The position numbers and the translations under genes are program-made. Below are positions 32,072 to 44,800 of a stretch of DNA of 64,000 bases, in pieces. Numbering within the stretch: position 1 is the stretch's first letter; every line of letters starts with the position of its first letter. This DNA is from Gallalistipes aquisgranensis. Its GTDB lineage: Bacteria > Bacteroidota > Bacteroidia > Bacteroidales > Rikenellaceae. Under the pieces are notes generated by a model. It worked only from the letters and a program-made list of their open reading frames with translations, did no database searches and was not told the origin of the DNA. The DNA lies in the NCBI RefSeq assembly GCF_014982715.1, contig NZ_JADCJY010000001.1:124001-188000 (forward strand), given 5' to 3'.

Positions 32072-34879
32072 TCAAAATGTGGCTCCGACCTGCAGGACGA
32101 AGGTGCGAGGGGCGGACACGTCCATCGGGCGGAGACTGTATTCCTTGTTGGTCAGGTTGTTGACGCTCAGCTGGAACCGTACGTTGCTCGTGACCCTGAC
32201 TCCGGCCCTTACGTCCATCGTGAAGTGGCCCTTGTTGTGGTCGCGCCAGTAGCCGGCCAGGTCGCCGAACATCAGGTTGCGGACGTAGTCCATGATTTCG
32301 GGTCTGGCCTTGGGCCGTTCGTCCGTCATGAAATAGTCCACGGCCAGCGTCTTGCTCTTCCAGCCGAGGTTGGTGCCCAGCGTGAGCCGTTTCCACTGCA
32401 GGTCGAGCACCGCTTTGGCCGAGTGCTTCTGGCGGTATTTCAGGTATTTGGACGTGTTGGACTTTTGTTTCATCTGCAGCGGATCGGTGTAGCCCGCCTC
32501 GATGGCGTTGCGCTCCTTGTAATCCATGTCCTCGGGCTCGGTGTAGACGTAGCCCAGGTTGTAGGTGAGGTTCGTGTGGGGGTTGATGTTGCAGACGCCG
32601 TTGACGGAGAAGTCCACGCCGTAGATACGCGCCCGGCTCACGTTGGAGAACTGGGCGCCGATGCTCGGCATCTGTCCGGCGAGGAGCATGTCCAGCACCT
32701 GTCCCAGATGGTCGATGTAATCGTAGGGCGCCCGGCTGTTGAACAGACCGATGTTGAACTCGATCATATCCTTATATTGCGTGTAGAAGCCGGCCACGTC
32801 CAGGTATCCCTGGAACGGCCCGATCTTGTAGCCCTGTTTGAAACCCACCTCCACGTTGTATCCGCTTTCCGCTTTCAGATTGGGGTTCGGGAAGGCGCCG
32901 ATGCCGCCGATGTCCTGGCGGATGAACTTTTCGGTGATCGAAGGGTACCGGTAACCCTGTCCGAAAGAGGCCCGCAGGAAGCTCGCCTTGCCCAACTGGT
33001 AGTTCAGTCCGGCCCGCAGGACGGGCTTGACGGGAATGTCCGTGCCGAAAACTTTCGTTTCCGCCTCGCGCAGGTTGTTGTCCACCCGGTAGTATTCGAA
33101 CCGCGCCCCGAGCGAGAGGTTCAGCCGGTCGAAGAATTTGTCGTCGTACTGGAAATAGAGGGCCGCGTTGTCGCTCCAGTGCCGGCCCGTGGTCTCGGCG
33201 GTGATGTAGGTGTGTTCGTAGGTGGCTCCCGCCGTGATCTGGGCGCCGCGGTCGAATGTCTTGTTGAACTGGTAGTCGAGGTAGTAGGACGAGGTGCGGT
33301 CGGGATGGACCAGCCGCTGCCGGCCCCCTTTGTCGGGATTCAGCACCCAGGTCAGGATGTTGTCCTGTATGTTTCCCGAGGAGAGCAGCGAGGGGGCGTT
33401 GCCCATCAGCCAGGAGATCAGGTCCATGTAATCGGCCGACGTGGCGTCGGGGAAGAAGTGTTTGCCCGTGCGGCCGATCATGCCGATGATCTCGTCCGCA
33501 TTGCCGCCCGCTATGGTCGGAACCATCGAGGCGACGATCTCCTCCCAATGGTTCGTCAGTTCGGGAATGGACTGGTCGTAATTGAATCCCATGTTGTGCA
33601 GGATGTCGAAGATCGACTTGTCGGTGGTGCGGGTGTTGATGTTGTTCGAGTCGAAGTAGAGCCGTCCCTTGATCTTGTGCGAGGTGTTGTTGGACCGGTT
33701 GTAGTAGGTGATGAAGGGATCGAGGTAGAACTGGTTGCTCTGGCGCGACATGTTGGAGACGGGAGACTGGCGGTAGGCCTCCTGCGGCGAACGCCACAGG
33801 AACACGTCGGCCGCCTCGTCCGACATGAAACTCAGGTTCATGCCGTAGTGGAGCCCGTCCACCGCCGGGTCGTGATGGGTCACGTTGCCGCCTACGCGCA
33901 CCCGTTTGTTGTAGCCGCCTTCCTTGTACCCTTCGTCGGAGAAGAGGTTCAGGCTGCCCGACACGTCCCAGGCGCCGATCCGGCGGGAGTGGGAGAGGTC
34001 GAGGCCGTTGTAGATCGGATTGCGGATGCCGTAGAGCACCGTGCGGCGCATCAGCGGGTTGACTTCGTATTTGCCCTCTTTCCAGAAGGTGCGGTCCCAC
34101 CAGATGTAGTCCTCGTTGTCGGGATTGCCGTAGACGCCCATGTAGGCGTTGATGCGGGTCACGGGGTCCTGACCCGGCCGGGACGTGCGGACGTTGATCA
34201 GGCCGTTGAGGGCCGATGAACCGTACAGTACGGAGGAGGCTCCCTTGATGACCTCTACCTGTTCGATGTTCTCCATCGGGATCGAGTTCCAGTTGATCTC
34301 CCCGCCGCCCGGCGAGAGGATCGACATGCCGTCCACCAGGATCAGGCAGCGGCTGCCCACGCCGTACGTCCAGCCGCTGCCGCCGCGGATAGAGGGTTGT
34401 TTGTCCACCACGTCCACGCCGGGCATGTTGTTCAGCGTGGCCCGCAGGTCGGATGGATTCTGTTTGAGCACGTCCTGCGCCTTGCGCACGTCCATCGACA
34501 CGGTGATGTCGCTCAGTTTCTGGTCGAACCGTCCGGCGCTGACCACCACGGCGTCCAGCGCGTTCGAGGCGGGTTTCATATAGACGTCCCGCGAAAGGGT
34601 CTCCTTGCGGCCCACCACCAGCGGGACGTTTTGGGTTTCATATCCCAGGAAACTGAAGGTGAGTATGATGCCGCCTTCCGGCACCTCGATCTCGTAATAT
34701 CCCTGCGGGTCGGATGCGGCGCCTTTCTGGACCCCTTTCTCCGTATAGTAGACGCTGACTCCGGCCATCGGGGCGTTCTTGTTGCTTTCGTCGTATATGT
34801 AACCCGTGACTTTCTGGGCCATTCCCCACTGGCATGCGAAGAGGGCCGCAACGGTCAGGAGCATGTTGTGTATCTTCAT
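32072..34879 (-). CDS. TonB-dependent receptor with CarboxypepD_reg domain, no SusD partner
   Basis: 935 residues: signal peptide (to about WGMA|QKV), CnaB-like domain (VTGYIYDESNKNAPMAGVSV), plug domain (NNMPGVDVVDKQPSIRGGSG; VEVIKGASSVLYGSSALNG) and a barrel ending TFVLQVGATF. It is shorter than SusC and has no SusD gene, so it is not a classical glycan importer; siderophore, heme, vitamin or peptide substrates are all possible. Residues about 420-513 form a long insertion with few barrel features, probably a large external loop. It lies 34 bases after a DUF4925-like lipoprotein gene, and the pair is divergent from an AraC regulator, which suggests a regulated uptake module. Confidence 0.92.
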   Translation of the reverse strand: MKIHNMLLTVAALFACQWGMAQKVTGYIYDESNKNAPMAGVSVYYTEKGVQKGAASDPQGYYEIEVPEGGIILTFSFLGYETQNVPLVVGRKETLSRDVYMKPASNALDAVVVSAGRFDQKLSDITVSMDVRKAQDVLKQNPSDLRATLNNMPGVDVVDKQPSIRGGSGWTYGVGSRCLILVDGMSILSPGGGEINWNSIPMENIEQVEVIKGASSVLYGSSALNGLINVRTSRPGQDPVTRINAYMGVYGNPDNEDYIWWDRTFWKEGKYEVNPLMRRTVLYGIRNPIYNGLDLSHSRRIGAWDVSGSLNLFSDEGYKEGGYNKRVRVGGNVTHHDPAVDGLHYGMNLSFMSDEAADVFLWRSPQEAYRQSPVSNMSRQSNQFYLDPFITYYNRSNNTSHKIKGRLYFDSNNINTRTTDKSIFDILHNMGFNYDQSIPELTNHWEEIVASMVPTIAGGNADEIIGMIGRTGKHFFPDATSADYMDLISWLMGNAPSLLSSGNIQDNILTWVLNPDKGGRQRLVHPDRTSSYYLDYQFNKTFDRGAQITAGATYEHTYITAETTGRHWSDNAALYFQYDDKFFDRLNLSLGARFEYYRVDNNLREAETKVFGTDIPVKPVLRAGLNYQLGKASFLRASFGQGYRYPSITEKFIRQDIGGIGAFPNPNLKAESGYNVEVGFKQGYKIGPFQGYLDVAGFYTQYKDMIEFNIGLFNSRAPYDYIDHLGQVLDMLLAGQMPSIGAQFSNVSRARIYGVDFSVNGVCNINPHTNLTYNLGYVYTEPEDMDYKERNAIEAGYTDPLQMKQKSNTSKYLKYRQKHSAKAVLDLQWKRLTLGTNLGWKSKTLAVDYFMTDERPKARPEIMDYVRNLMFGDLAGYWRDHNKGHFTMDVRAGVRVTSNVRFQLSVNNLTNKEYSLRPMDVSAPRTFVLQVGATF

Positions 34880-34913
34880 GGTATCGTGTTGTTTGAATGT
34901 TCGTTTTGTCGGG

Positions 34914-36113
34914 TCATTCGGCCGGTTGCTGGGAGGGGACGAGCGTCAGGCCCAGTTCGAAATGTTCCGTCACGGCGCCCAGGCGGGTGAGCTTGCCGAG
35001 CATCGGCGCAAGCGACTGCATGTCCTCGGGCAGCAGCGAAGTGAGCATCGGGAGCAGCACCAGCAGCGGTTCGAGTTGTTCCGTTTCGAGGTACACGGTC
35101 GTCGAACCGTCTGCGTTGTCTTTGATCCTGAAGGGGGCGCCCTGTGTGATCCACACGCTGAGACGGGTCAGGATGGCCTGTATGTCGTCCGTGCCGATCG
35201 AGGAACGGGAGGCTGCCTGGTTCGCCTTGATCTGCCGTACGATCATCTCGATGTTCGGAATGACATACAGACGGTCGTCTTTCGTGTAGAAGAAACAGAG
35301 GTTGTTGGCGGGCGAGACCTGCCAGTCGGCATCTCCGGAGAGGCCGTTGGCGTTGTACCGTGCCTGAATATTTCCGTTCGTGCTGAAGTTGATGTGCCCC
35401 AGTATGTTGGGGATGAGCTGCTGGACGATTCCCTTCATCATGCCTCCCAGGATCGGGCCCAGGGCCAGTGAGATGGGGTCTCCGGCATTTTCCGGTGTCA
35501 CTTCCACGGTCTCCGTCTCTCCGGTCTCTTCGTCGGTGAAGGTGTAAGTGCCCGGAGTCAGCCGCCAGTCCAGGTAGATGCTCCCTGCGGAGGTCTGGTC
35601 ATCGTAGGGTCTGAGAGCCCACCAGCCCTTGCCTTCCGTGTTTTTGCTGAACCGGTTGGCAGGAAAGGTGACGCTGCTGAAGATCAGTTCGAGCCGCCCC
35701 GGCCGGACGTTCGATTTGCTGGCCAGGGTGAGACGTACGCCGGTCTCCGTCGTGACCGTTTTATAGGAAAAGGTCAGTTTGTCCGGAGCATCCGTCGCCT
35801 CTTTCAGGGTCAGTCCGGAGAGCACCGTCTCCGCTTCCCCGGGGACGACGTTGTAGAGGGTGAGTGTGCCTGTCTTCAGGTCTTCCGTTTCGAATTTCAC
35901 ATCCTGCCCCAGCAAGGGAACCGATGAAGAGGTGTAGTAGAGTACGAGCGAATCGGTCGGGTAGGTCTTGTTCGAATAGACCGTGCTCAGCGATTCCGCC
36001 AGTGTAGGCTGGACCGCTTCTTCCGAAGGGCCGCCGTTGCCGTCGTTGCAGGAGAGGAGCACTCCCGCGACGGCAATCGTCCACAACAGGTGCGGCCATT
36101 TTGTCCTTTTCAT
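34914..36113 (-). CDS. DUF4925-like lipoprotein, first gene of the TonB-receptor module
   Basis: 399 residues from the ATG at 36113, which opens a lipoprotein signal (MKRTKWPHLLWTIAVAGVLLSC|NDGNGG). The acidic/asparagine-rich start after the cysteine would allow surface display. The body looks like a beta-rich N-terminal half (calycin-like repeats such as TLTLYNVVPGEAETVLSGLTL) and a more helical C-terminal half (GPILGGMMKGIVQQLIPNIL; LEPLLVLLPMLTSLLPEDMQ). I assign it to DUF4925 by overall resemblance, not by a search. It precedes the TonB receptor gene by 34 bases and may be its surface partner. A longer frame exists upstream but lacks a signal. Confidence 0.75.
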   Translation of the reverse strand: MKRTKWPHLLWTIAVAGVLLSCNDGNGGPSEEAVQPTLAESLSTVYSNKTYPTDSLVLYYTSSSVPLLGQDVKFETEDLKTGTLTLYNVVPGEAETVLSGLTLKEATDAPDKLTFSYKTVTTETGVRLTLASKSNVRPGRLELIFSSVTFPANRFSKNTEGKGWWALRPYDDQTSAGSIYLDWRLTPGTYTFTDEETGETETVEVTPENAGDPISLALGPILGGMMKGIVQQLIPNILGHINFSTNGNIQARYNANGLSGDADWQVSPANNLCFFYTKDDRLYVIPNIEMIVRQIKANQAASRSSIGTDDIQAILTRLSVWITQGAPFRIKDNADGSTTVYLETEQLEPLLVLLPMLTSLLPEDMQSLAPMLGKLTRLGAVTEHFELGLTLVPSQQPAE

Positions 36114-36148
36114 AAAAACAGATTTTTTACATGAATGTATTGAATCCG

Positions 36149-36179
36149 CAAAGGTTGGTTTTCTCTTCGCGGCGGACAA
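36149..36179 (-). promoter_or_regulatory. Probable promoter of the DUF4925-TonB receptor operon
   Basis: On the minus strand TTGT (36176-36179), a 19-base spacer and AACCTTTG (36149-36156) resemble the promoter class; the -7 box lacks its leading T. It is back to back with the AraC promoter, 40 bases apart. Confidence 0.45.
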
Positions 36180-36218
36180 GTCCCGTATCCCGGAATAGCT
36201 ATTCTTTTTTTAAGAAAC

Positions 36219-36251
36219 TTTGAGAAAACGGATAAAGTTTTGTTAGATTTG
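36219..36251 (+). promoter_or_regulatory. Promoter of the AraC-family regulator gene
   Basis: TTTG at 36219-36222, a 21-base spacer and TAGATTTG at 36244-36251 match both consensus boxes exactly. The ATG is 24 bases further on. Confidence 0.7.
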
Positions 36252-36274
36252 TATCCCGATTCAAATATTGACGG

Positions 36275-37120
36275 ATGGAGAGAAGACTGCCCGATCTGGA
36301 TATTCCCGAAAACTTCGTGACGGGGCTCGTGGGAGAGGATTTTCCCGAGTCCGTGCTCGGGCTTTACCGTTATCCCTGCCGGCTGAAGGCGGGTATCTTC
36401 GCTTTCTGTGTCGAGGGGACGATGGATGCGACGATCAATCTCAACCGTTACCGGATCGGAAAAAATGCTTTTATCACCCTCTCGCCGGGCAGCGTGATCC
36501 AGTTCCACGGTTCGGAAGGACGGCTCAGGGTCTATTTCGTCGGTTTCTCTTCCGAATTCATGGTGAACGTCAGTCTGATCCGGTCGGTCAGCGATTTCTT
36601 TCCCATGGTCATCGAGGAGCCCGTGCTCTCCCTGTCGGAGCCGGTCGCCGACCTCTATACGGACTATTACAGGCTGCTGCGTAAGAGTTTCCTGCTCCAG
36701 CATACCCGGAATCCCGAGCTGCTGAAATGCGTGCTCAACTCTTTCGTGCTGGGGATAAGCGAGATGTACCGGGAGTACGAGGGGAGCGGCAAGACGCTCA
36801 CGCGCGGCGAGGAGCTGTGCAAGAAATTCGTGCAGCTGGCCATGAAACATTATGTCTCCGAGCGCAATATCACCTTCTATGCGGAGAAACTGCGGATCAC
36901 TCCGCAGCACCTGAGCGCCACGGTCAAGAAGGTGACCCGCAAGAACGCGACGGAGATCATCGCCCGCATCGTGGTGATGGACGCCAAGGCCCAGCTCAAG
37001 TCCACCGACCTGACCATCCAGGAGATATCCTATTCGCTCAACTTCCCGAATGTCTCCTTTTTCGGGAAATATTTCAAGCGGCACGTGGGCATGTCGCCCA
37101 ACGAGTACCGGAAAAGTTAG
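36275..37120 (+). CDS. AraC-family transcriptional regulator
   Basis: 281 residues. Residues about 1-160 form a cupin-like sensing domain (FITLSPGSVIQFHGSEGRLRV is the typical ligand-pocket strand pair). Residues about 185-281 hold two helix-turn-helix motifs: ITFYAEKLRITPQHLSATVKKVT and LTIQEISYSLNFPNVSFFGKYF, ending in the AraC signature FKRHVGMSPNEYRKS. It most likely controls the divergent DUF4925-TonB receptor operon and perhaps itself, because their promoters share one 161-base region. The inducer is unknown. Confidence 0.93.
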   Translation: MERRLPDLDIPENFVTGLVGEDFPESVLGLYRYPCRLKAGIFAFCVEGTMDATINLNRYRIGKNAFITLSPGSVIQFHGSEGRLRVYFVGFSSEFMVNVSLIRSVSDFFPMVIEEPVLSLSEPVADLYTDYYRLLRKSFLLQHTRNPELLKCVLNSFVLGISEMYREYEGSGKTLTRGEELCKKFVQLAMKHYVSERNITFYAEKLRITPQHLSATVKKVTRKNATEIIARIVVMDAKAQLKSTDLTIQEISYSLNFPNVSFFGKYFKRHVGMSPNEYRKS

Positions 37121-37158
37121 CGTCTTCGCGCCCGGTGCGCTCTCTTCTGCCGGGACGT

Positions 37159-37189
37159 TTTGTTTTTTCGGATCGTTTTCGTATCTTCC
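37159..37189 (+). promoter_or_regulatory. Candidate promoter of the DUF3078 gene
   Basis: TTTG (37159-37162), 19 bases, then TATCTTCC (37182-37189), two mismatches in the -7 box. The same T-rich stretch after a short CCCGG/CCGGG stem (37128-37155) may instead terminate the AraC message. Confidence 0.3.
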
Positions 37190-37316
37190 TGTCTTGAAAA
37201 GGGATGTTTCCGGAGGCGGCCCTCTCCGTGTTCGGTATCGTGGCATGGATTGTGCCGTGTCCGGGGGCTGACTGTTATCCGTCCGGACCATACGACCAAC
37301 TTAACCGATTAGCAGA

Positions 37317-38189
37317 ATGAAAAAACGAATGACGATGTTTGCCGCGCTGTTGCTCGCTGCAGGCGTGACGGCGCAGGAAAAGGCCGACACCACCTACTGG
37401 ACTCTGGAGGGTGTGGCCGGAATCAATCTCTCGCAGGTGAGCCTGAGCAACTGGGCGGCGGGCGGCGACGGCTCGATGGCCTTCGACCTGATGTTCAATT
37501 ACAGCGCCGACTACAAGCGGGACCGCCACCTGTGGCAGAACCGGCTGGAGCTGGCCTACGGGCTGAACAACACCTCGTCCAACGGCACCCGCAAGACCAA
37601 CGACAAGATCTACCTCTCCTCCACATACGGTTACCGGGTGGCGAAGAACCTGTATCTGAGCGGACTGCTTACGTTCAACACCCAGTTCGCCAACGGATAC
37701 GACTACTCGGGCGACGAACCCGTCTTCATGTCGCAGTTCATGGCGCCCGGTTATCTGAGCGTCGGGGCCGGTCTGACCTGGACCCCGAAAAGGTGGTTCA
37801 CCGCCACGCTCGCGCCGGCCACCTGGCGGGGAACATTCGTCACCGACACGCGCCTTTCCGACACGGGGGCTTTCGGGGTCGATCCGGGCAGGCGGCTGCT
37901 CTCCGAATTCGGCGGCAACCTCCGGTTGGAGGCGTCCTACGAGTTCCTTCCCAATATGACGGTCTATTCGCGTCTGGATCTGTTTTCGGACTATCTGCGC
38001 AAGCCCGAGAACGTGGACGTGCGTTGGGACGTGCAGTTGCAGATGAAGATCAACAAGTGGTTCTCGGCCAACCTGACCCTCAATTCGATCTACGACGACG
38101 ATATCAAGATTCCGCAGAAGGACGGTGTCGCCGGGCCCCGTTTCCAGTTCAAGGAGGTGCTGGGAATCGGGCTGCAGGCGCGTTTCTGA
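37317..38189 (+). CDS. DUF3078-family outer-membrane-like protein
   Basis: 290 residues with a signal peptide (cleavage near AAGVTA|QEK). The rest is a string of amphipathic beta-strands with the family features GINLSQVSLSNWAAGGDGS, NRLELAYGLNN and YLSGLLTFNTQFANGYDY, ending in phenylalanine (IGLQARF), as expected of a barrel inserted by the Bam complex. DUF3078 has no established function. It stands alone between AraC and the beta-galactosidase gene. Confidence 0.9.
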   Translation: MKKRMTMFAALLLAAGVTAQEKADTTYWTLEGVAGINLSQVSLSNWAAGGDGSMAFDLMFNYSADYKRDRHLWQNRLELAYGLNNTSSNGTRKTNDKIYLSSTYGYRVAKNLYLSGLLTFNTQFANGYDYSGDEPVFMSQFMAPGYLSVGAGLTWTPKRWFTATLAPATWRGTFVTDTRLSDTGAFGVDPGRRLLSEFGGNLRLEASYEFLPNMTVYSRLDLFSDYLRKPENVDVRWDVQLQMKINKWFSANLTLNSIYDDDIKIPQKDGVAGPRFQFKEVLGIGLQARF

Positions 38190-38232
38190 TCTCCGATGCC
38201 TTCTCCCCGGCCGGGAGCGGTATTCCGGGGCG

Positions 38233-38279
38233 TTTTCCCGGCGGCGCTTTTCCCCGGAAAGGGCGGCCTGCCGGGAAAA
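38233..38279 (+). terminator. Hairpin after the DUF3078 gene
   Basis: Arms TTTTCCCGGC and GCCGGGAAAA pair perfectly (10 bp) around a 27-base loop that can fold further. It starts 43 bases after the stop and separates this gene from the downstream beta-galactosidase promoter. Confidence 0.55.
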
Positions 38280-38326
38280 TTCCGTTTTCGGCGGCGGAGT
38301 GCGCTGGAAAATCCGGCGGGATTGCC

Positions 38327-38334
38327 TATATTTG
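38327..38334 (+). promoter_or_regulatory. -7 box of the GH2 beta-galactosidase gene
   Basis: TATATTTG, an exact -7 match, lies 40 bases before the ATG. No good -33 box is visible. Confidence 0.5.
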
Positions 38335-38359
38335 TCTTGCCGACGGCGATATGCCTTGA

Positions 38360-41662
<3,303 letters not shown>

Positions 41663-41822
41663 AAGAAGGTCCCGACAGGGTACCGGAAGTGTCCTCCGCT
41701 CCTCCGGAAGGAGGCATTTCCGCCCTTTGCGGTTCCGGGGTGTGTTTGGTATGCCGATTGCGGGAGCGGGGATCGTTTCTCTTTAGGGCGAAGAAGTTAT
41801 CCGTGTCGGGAAGGAAAGACAG

Positions 41823-44800
41823 ATGGGAAGGAAAATACTGAAATACGTGCTGAGGACATTGCTGGTCCTGCTCGGGGTGCTGATTCTGCTCCCCGGGCTG
41901 CTCTACGTGCCTTTCGTACAGGATATCGTTCGCAGGAAAGGCGTCGGAATCGCCTCCGAAAAGACGGGCATGGCGCTCTCCGTCTCCGCCCTGCGCCTCT
42001 CCTTCCCCCTGAAACTCTCGCTGGAGGGCGTGTGTGCCGTGCAGCCTCCCGAAGATACCCTGTTGCGGGCCGGGGCCCTGCGCCTCGATGTGGCGTTGCT
42101 GCCGCTGATCCGCAGCCGGGTGATCGTACGCCAGCTTTCGCTGGAAGACGCTTTCGTTCATTATGCCGACTCCGTCACCGGTTTCGGTATGAAGGTCGGA
42201 TTGGGTCGTCTCGCCCTGCGCGTCGACGGTGCCGACCTGAAGAGAGAGCGGGTCGAAATCCCTTTCGTGACGCTCGATTCGGCCCGGATCGAAATGCTTA
42301 CGGGCGTATCGCTTCCCGATACGGCCGCCGCCTCGCCGATGCCCGGCTGGGTGGTCGATGTGGCCCGTATTCGCCTGCGTAATGTGGATTTCTCCATGAA
42401 CGACGCCTACGGGGCCGCCCTCATCGTGGTCCGGGTGCCCGATGCTTCGGTGCGCTGGTGCGGAGTGGATCTGGGGCGACAGTCGGTTGCTGTCAAGAAG
42501 GTCGGGATCGAAGGGGCCGATTACGCCTACCTGACCGATACGCTGGCGGTGAAAAACGTGCCTCCGGCCGTCCGGCCCGATACCCTTCCGGCCGATACCG
42601 CAGTCTCCCTGCCGTGGAGCGTCCGGGTGGAACGTCTGGCGCTGACGGGCAATGCGGTTTCCTACGGCGTGACCGCAGGGGAGCCCGCTCCGGGTTTCGA
42701 TCCCGACCATGTACGGGTCACCGGCCTCGACCTCTCGGTCGATACGCTCTATAATCGCGGGAGCGAAGTGCGTGCCCGCATCGCCGCCCTTTCGTTCCGC
42801 GAGAGGAGCGGACTGCGGGTGGAGGCGCTGACGGGAGGCATTTCGATGGACAGCCTCGGCTACCGTCTCTCCGGTCTGCGCCTGCGCCTGCCCGGATCGG
42901 AACTTTCGGCCGATGCGGAGGCGGGGGCTTCCGTGGCGGAGATGGACCCGGCTGCGCCGGTTGCCCTCTCGTTCGGTGCACGTCTTGCGACGGCCGATCT
43001 GATGCCTTTCCTTCCGGCCGACAGTTCCCTGCGGCGGGTGCTGGAGGGCAGGACCCTTTCGCTGGAGGGAGAGGTGGCCGGACGCCTGAACGATCTGGAG
43101 ATCGGCCGGCTGGCCGCGGCGCTTCCCGGGGTGCTTTCGGTCGCCGTGTCGGGCGACCTGCGGTCGGCTTTGGAACCCGGCCGCCTGTCCGGCCGTCTGC
43201 GTCTGTCGGGGGATTTTCCCGACCTCGCTTCCCTGTTGCCCCTGTTGCCCGATACCGCGTTGCGGAAACGGATCGCCCTGCCTCCGATGCGTCTGCGGGG
43301 CGATGTGCTGGCCGATGCCGGAAGCTACGCACCCCGGCTCACGCTTTACGTGGATGAATCCGCAGGAAGAGAGGTCCGTACAGGGACCGCCTATACGCTC
43401 TCCCGTTCTGTGGCCGTACCGTTCGCCGCGGCTTCCGACTCTTCGCACCTCTCCGTTCCCGTTCTTGCGATCGCACCCGATACCCTGCCTGTTCGTCCGG
43501 CTCCGCTCGCTGTGGATTCCCTGCCCGTGCCGGAGCCTTTTGTCCCGCATTCCGGCTCCCTGTCGGTGGAGGGAACCTTCGCTCCCCTCGCCGAGCGGTA
43601 CGATGCCCGGATGGAGGCCGACGACTTCCCCCTTTCCCGTTTTCTGCCCGCCGATTCGCTCGGCCGGCTTTCGATGACGGTCGAGGCTTCCGGCGAGCGG
43701 TTTGACCCGTTTGACTCCCTGATGCGGATGCGGGCCGACCTGCGGATCGGGCGGCTCGATTTCCGCGGCTACGACTATGCGCCGCTGTCGGTGGAGGCGC
43801 GGCTGGAGCGCGGGACGCTGACCGGGCGCCTCGGCAGTACGGGGCCGGCTCTCGCCTTTTCGTTCGACGTGGACGGGACGCTGACCCGCGAGCGCCAGCA
43901 GGCGGTCCTGCGCGGGGAGCTCGGTCGTCTCGACCTGCAACGGCTCGGTTTCGTGGACGAACCTATTGGCGGATCGCTCGTGCTGGATGTCTCGGCTTCG
44001 GCCTCCGAACGGGAAGGCTACGAGGCCCGGGTGGCGCTCGGCGACATCGTGATCCGCGACCGGCAGGGAGACAATCCCATCCGCCCGACGGCCGTCTCCG
44101 TCGCCGCCCGGCCCGACGAGGTGTCGGCCGAATTCACCTCGGGCGACCTGCGCATGGAGTTTTATTCGCCCGTGCCGGCGGACACGCTGGCTGCGGCTTT
44201 CGGCCGTGCGGCCGCCCTCGTTTCGGCCCAGTTGGCGGAGGGGAGCCTGGCGATGGATACGCTCAACAAAGTGCTGCCCGTTTACAACTTCACCCTTTCG
44301 GCCGGGACCGACAACATTCTGAACAATTATCTCCGTACGATGAGTATGGGATTCCGCACCCTGTCGGTGGCGTCGTCCGCTTCCCCGGCCACGCCGCTCG
44401 GGCTCGATCTGGTGGCGAACGGCTGGACGACGGCCTCCGTGGTGCTCGATACGCTCAGTTTCGGTTTCGACCGGGTAGGCGACCGTCTCGACTACGACGC
44501 CCTTTTTTCCGCCCTGACCGACCGGGACAAGCGGGCCGCACGCATCGCTCTGGACGGCTACCTGCTCCGCAACAATGCCTATCTGCATGCCCTCCAGCGG
44601 AGCAGGATCGGAGAGACGGGCTTCGATATCGGTGTGCGGGCGGCCTACGCCGACAGTACGGTCCGTCTCAGCGTCCGGCCCGATACGCTGGTGCTGGGCT
44701 ACGAACCCTGGGCGGTCAACGACGGCAATTTCGTGTCGTACCGGTTCGGAGGGGCGATGGAGGGCGATCTGCGGCTGACCAGCCGGACCGATACGGGGCA

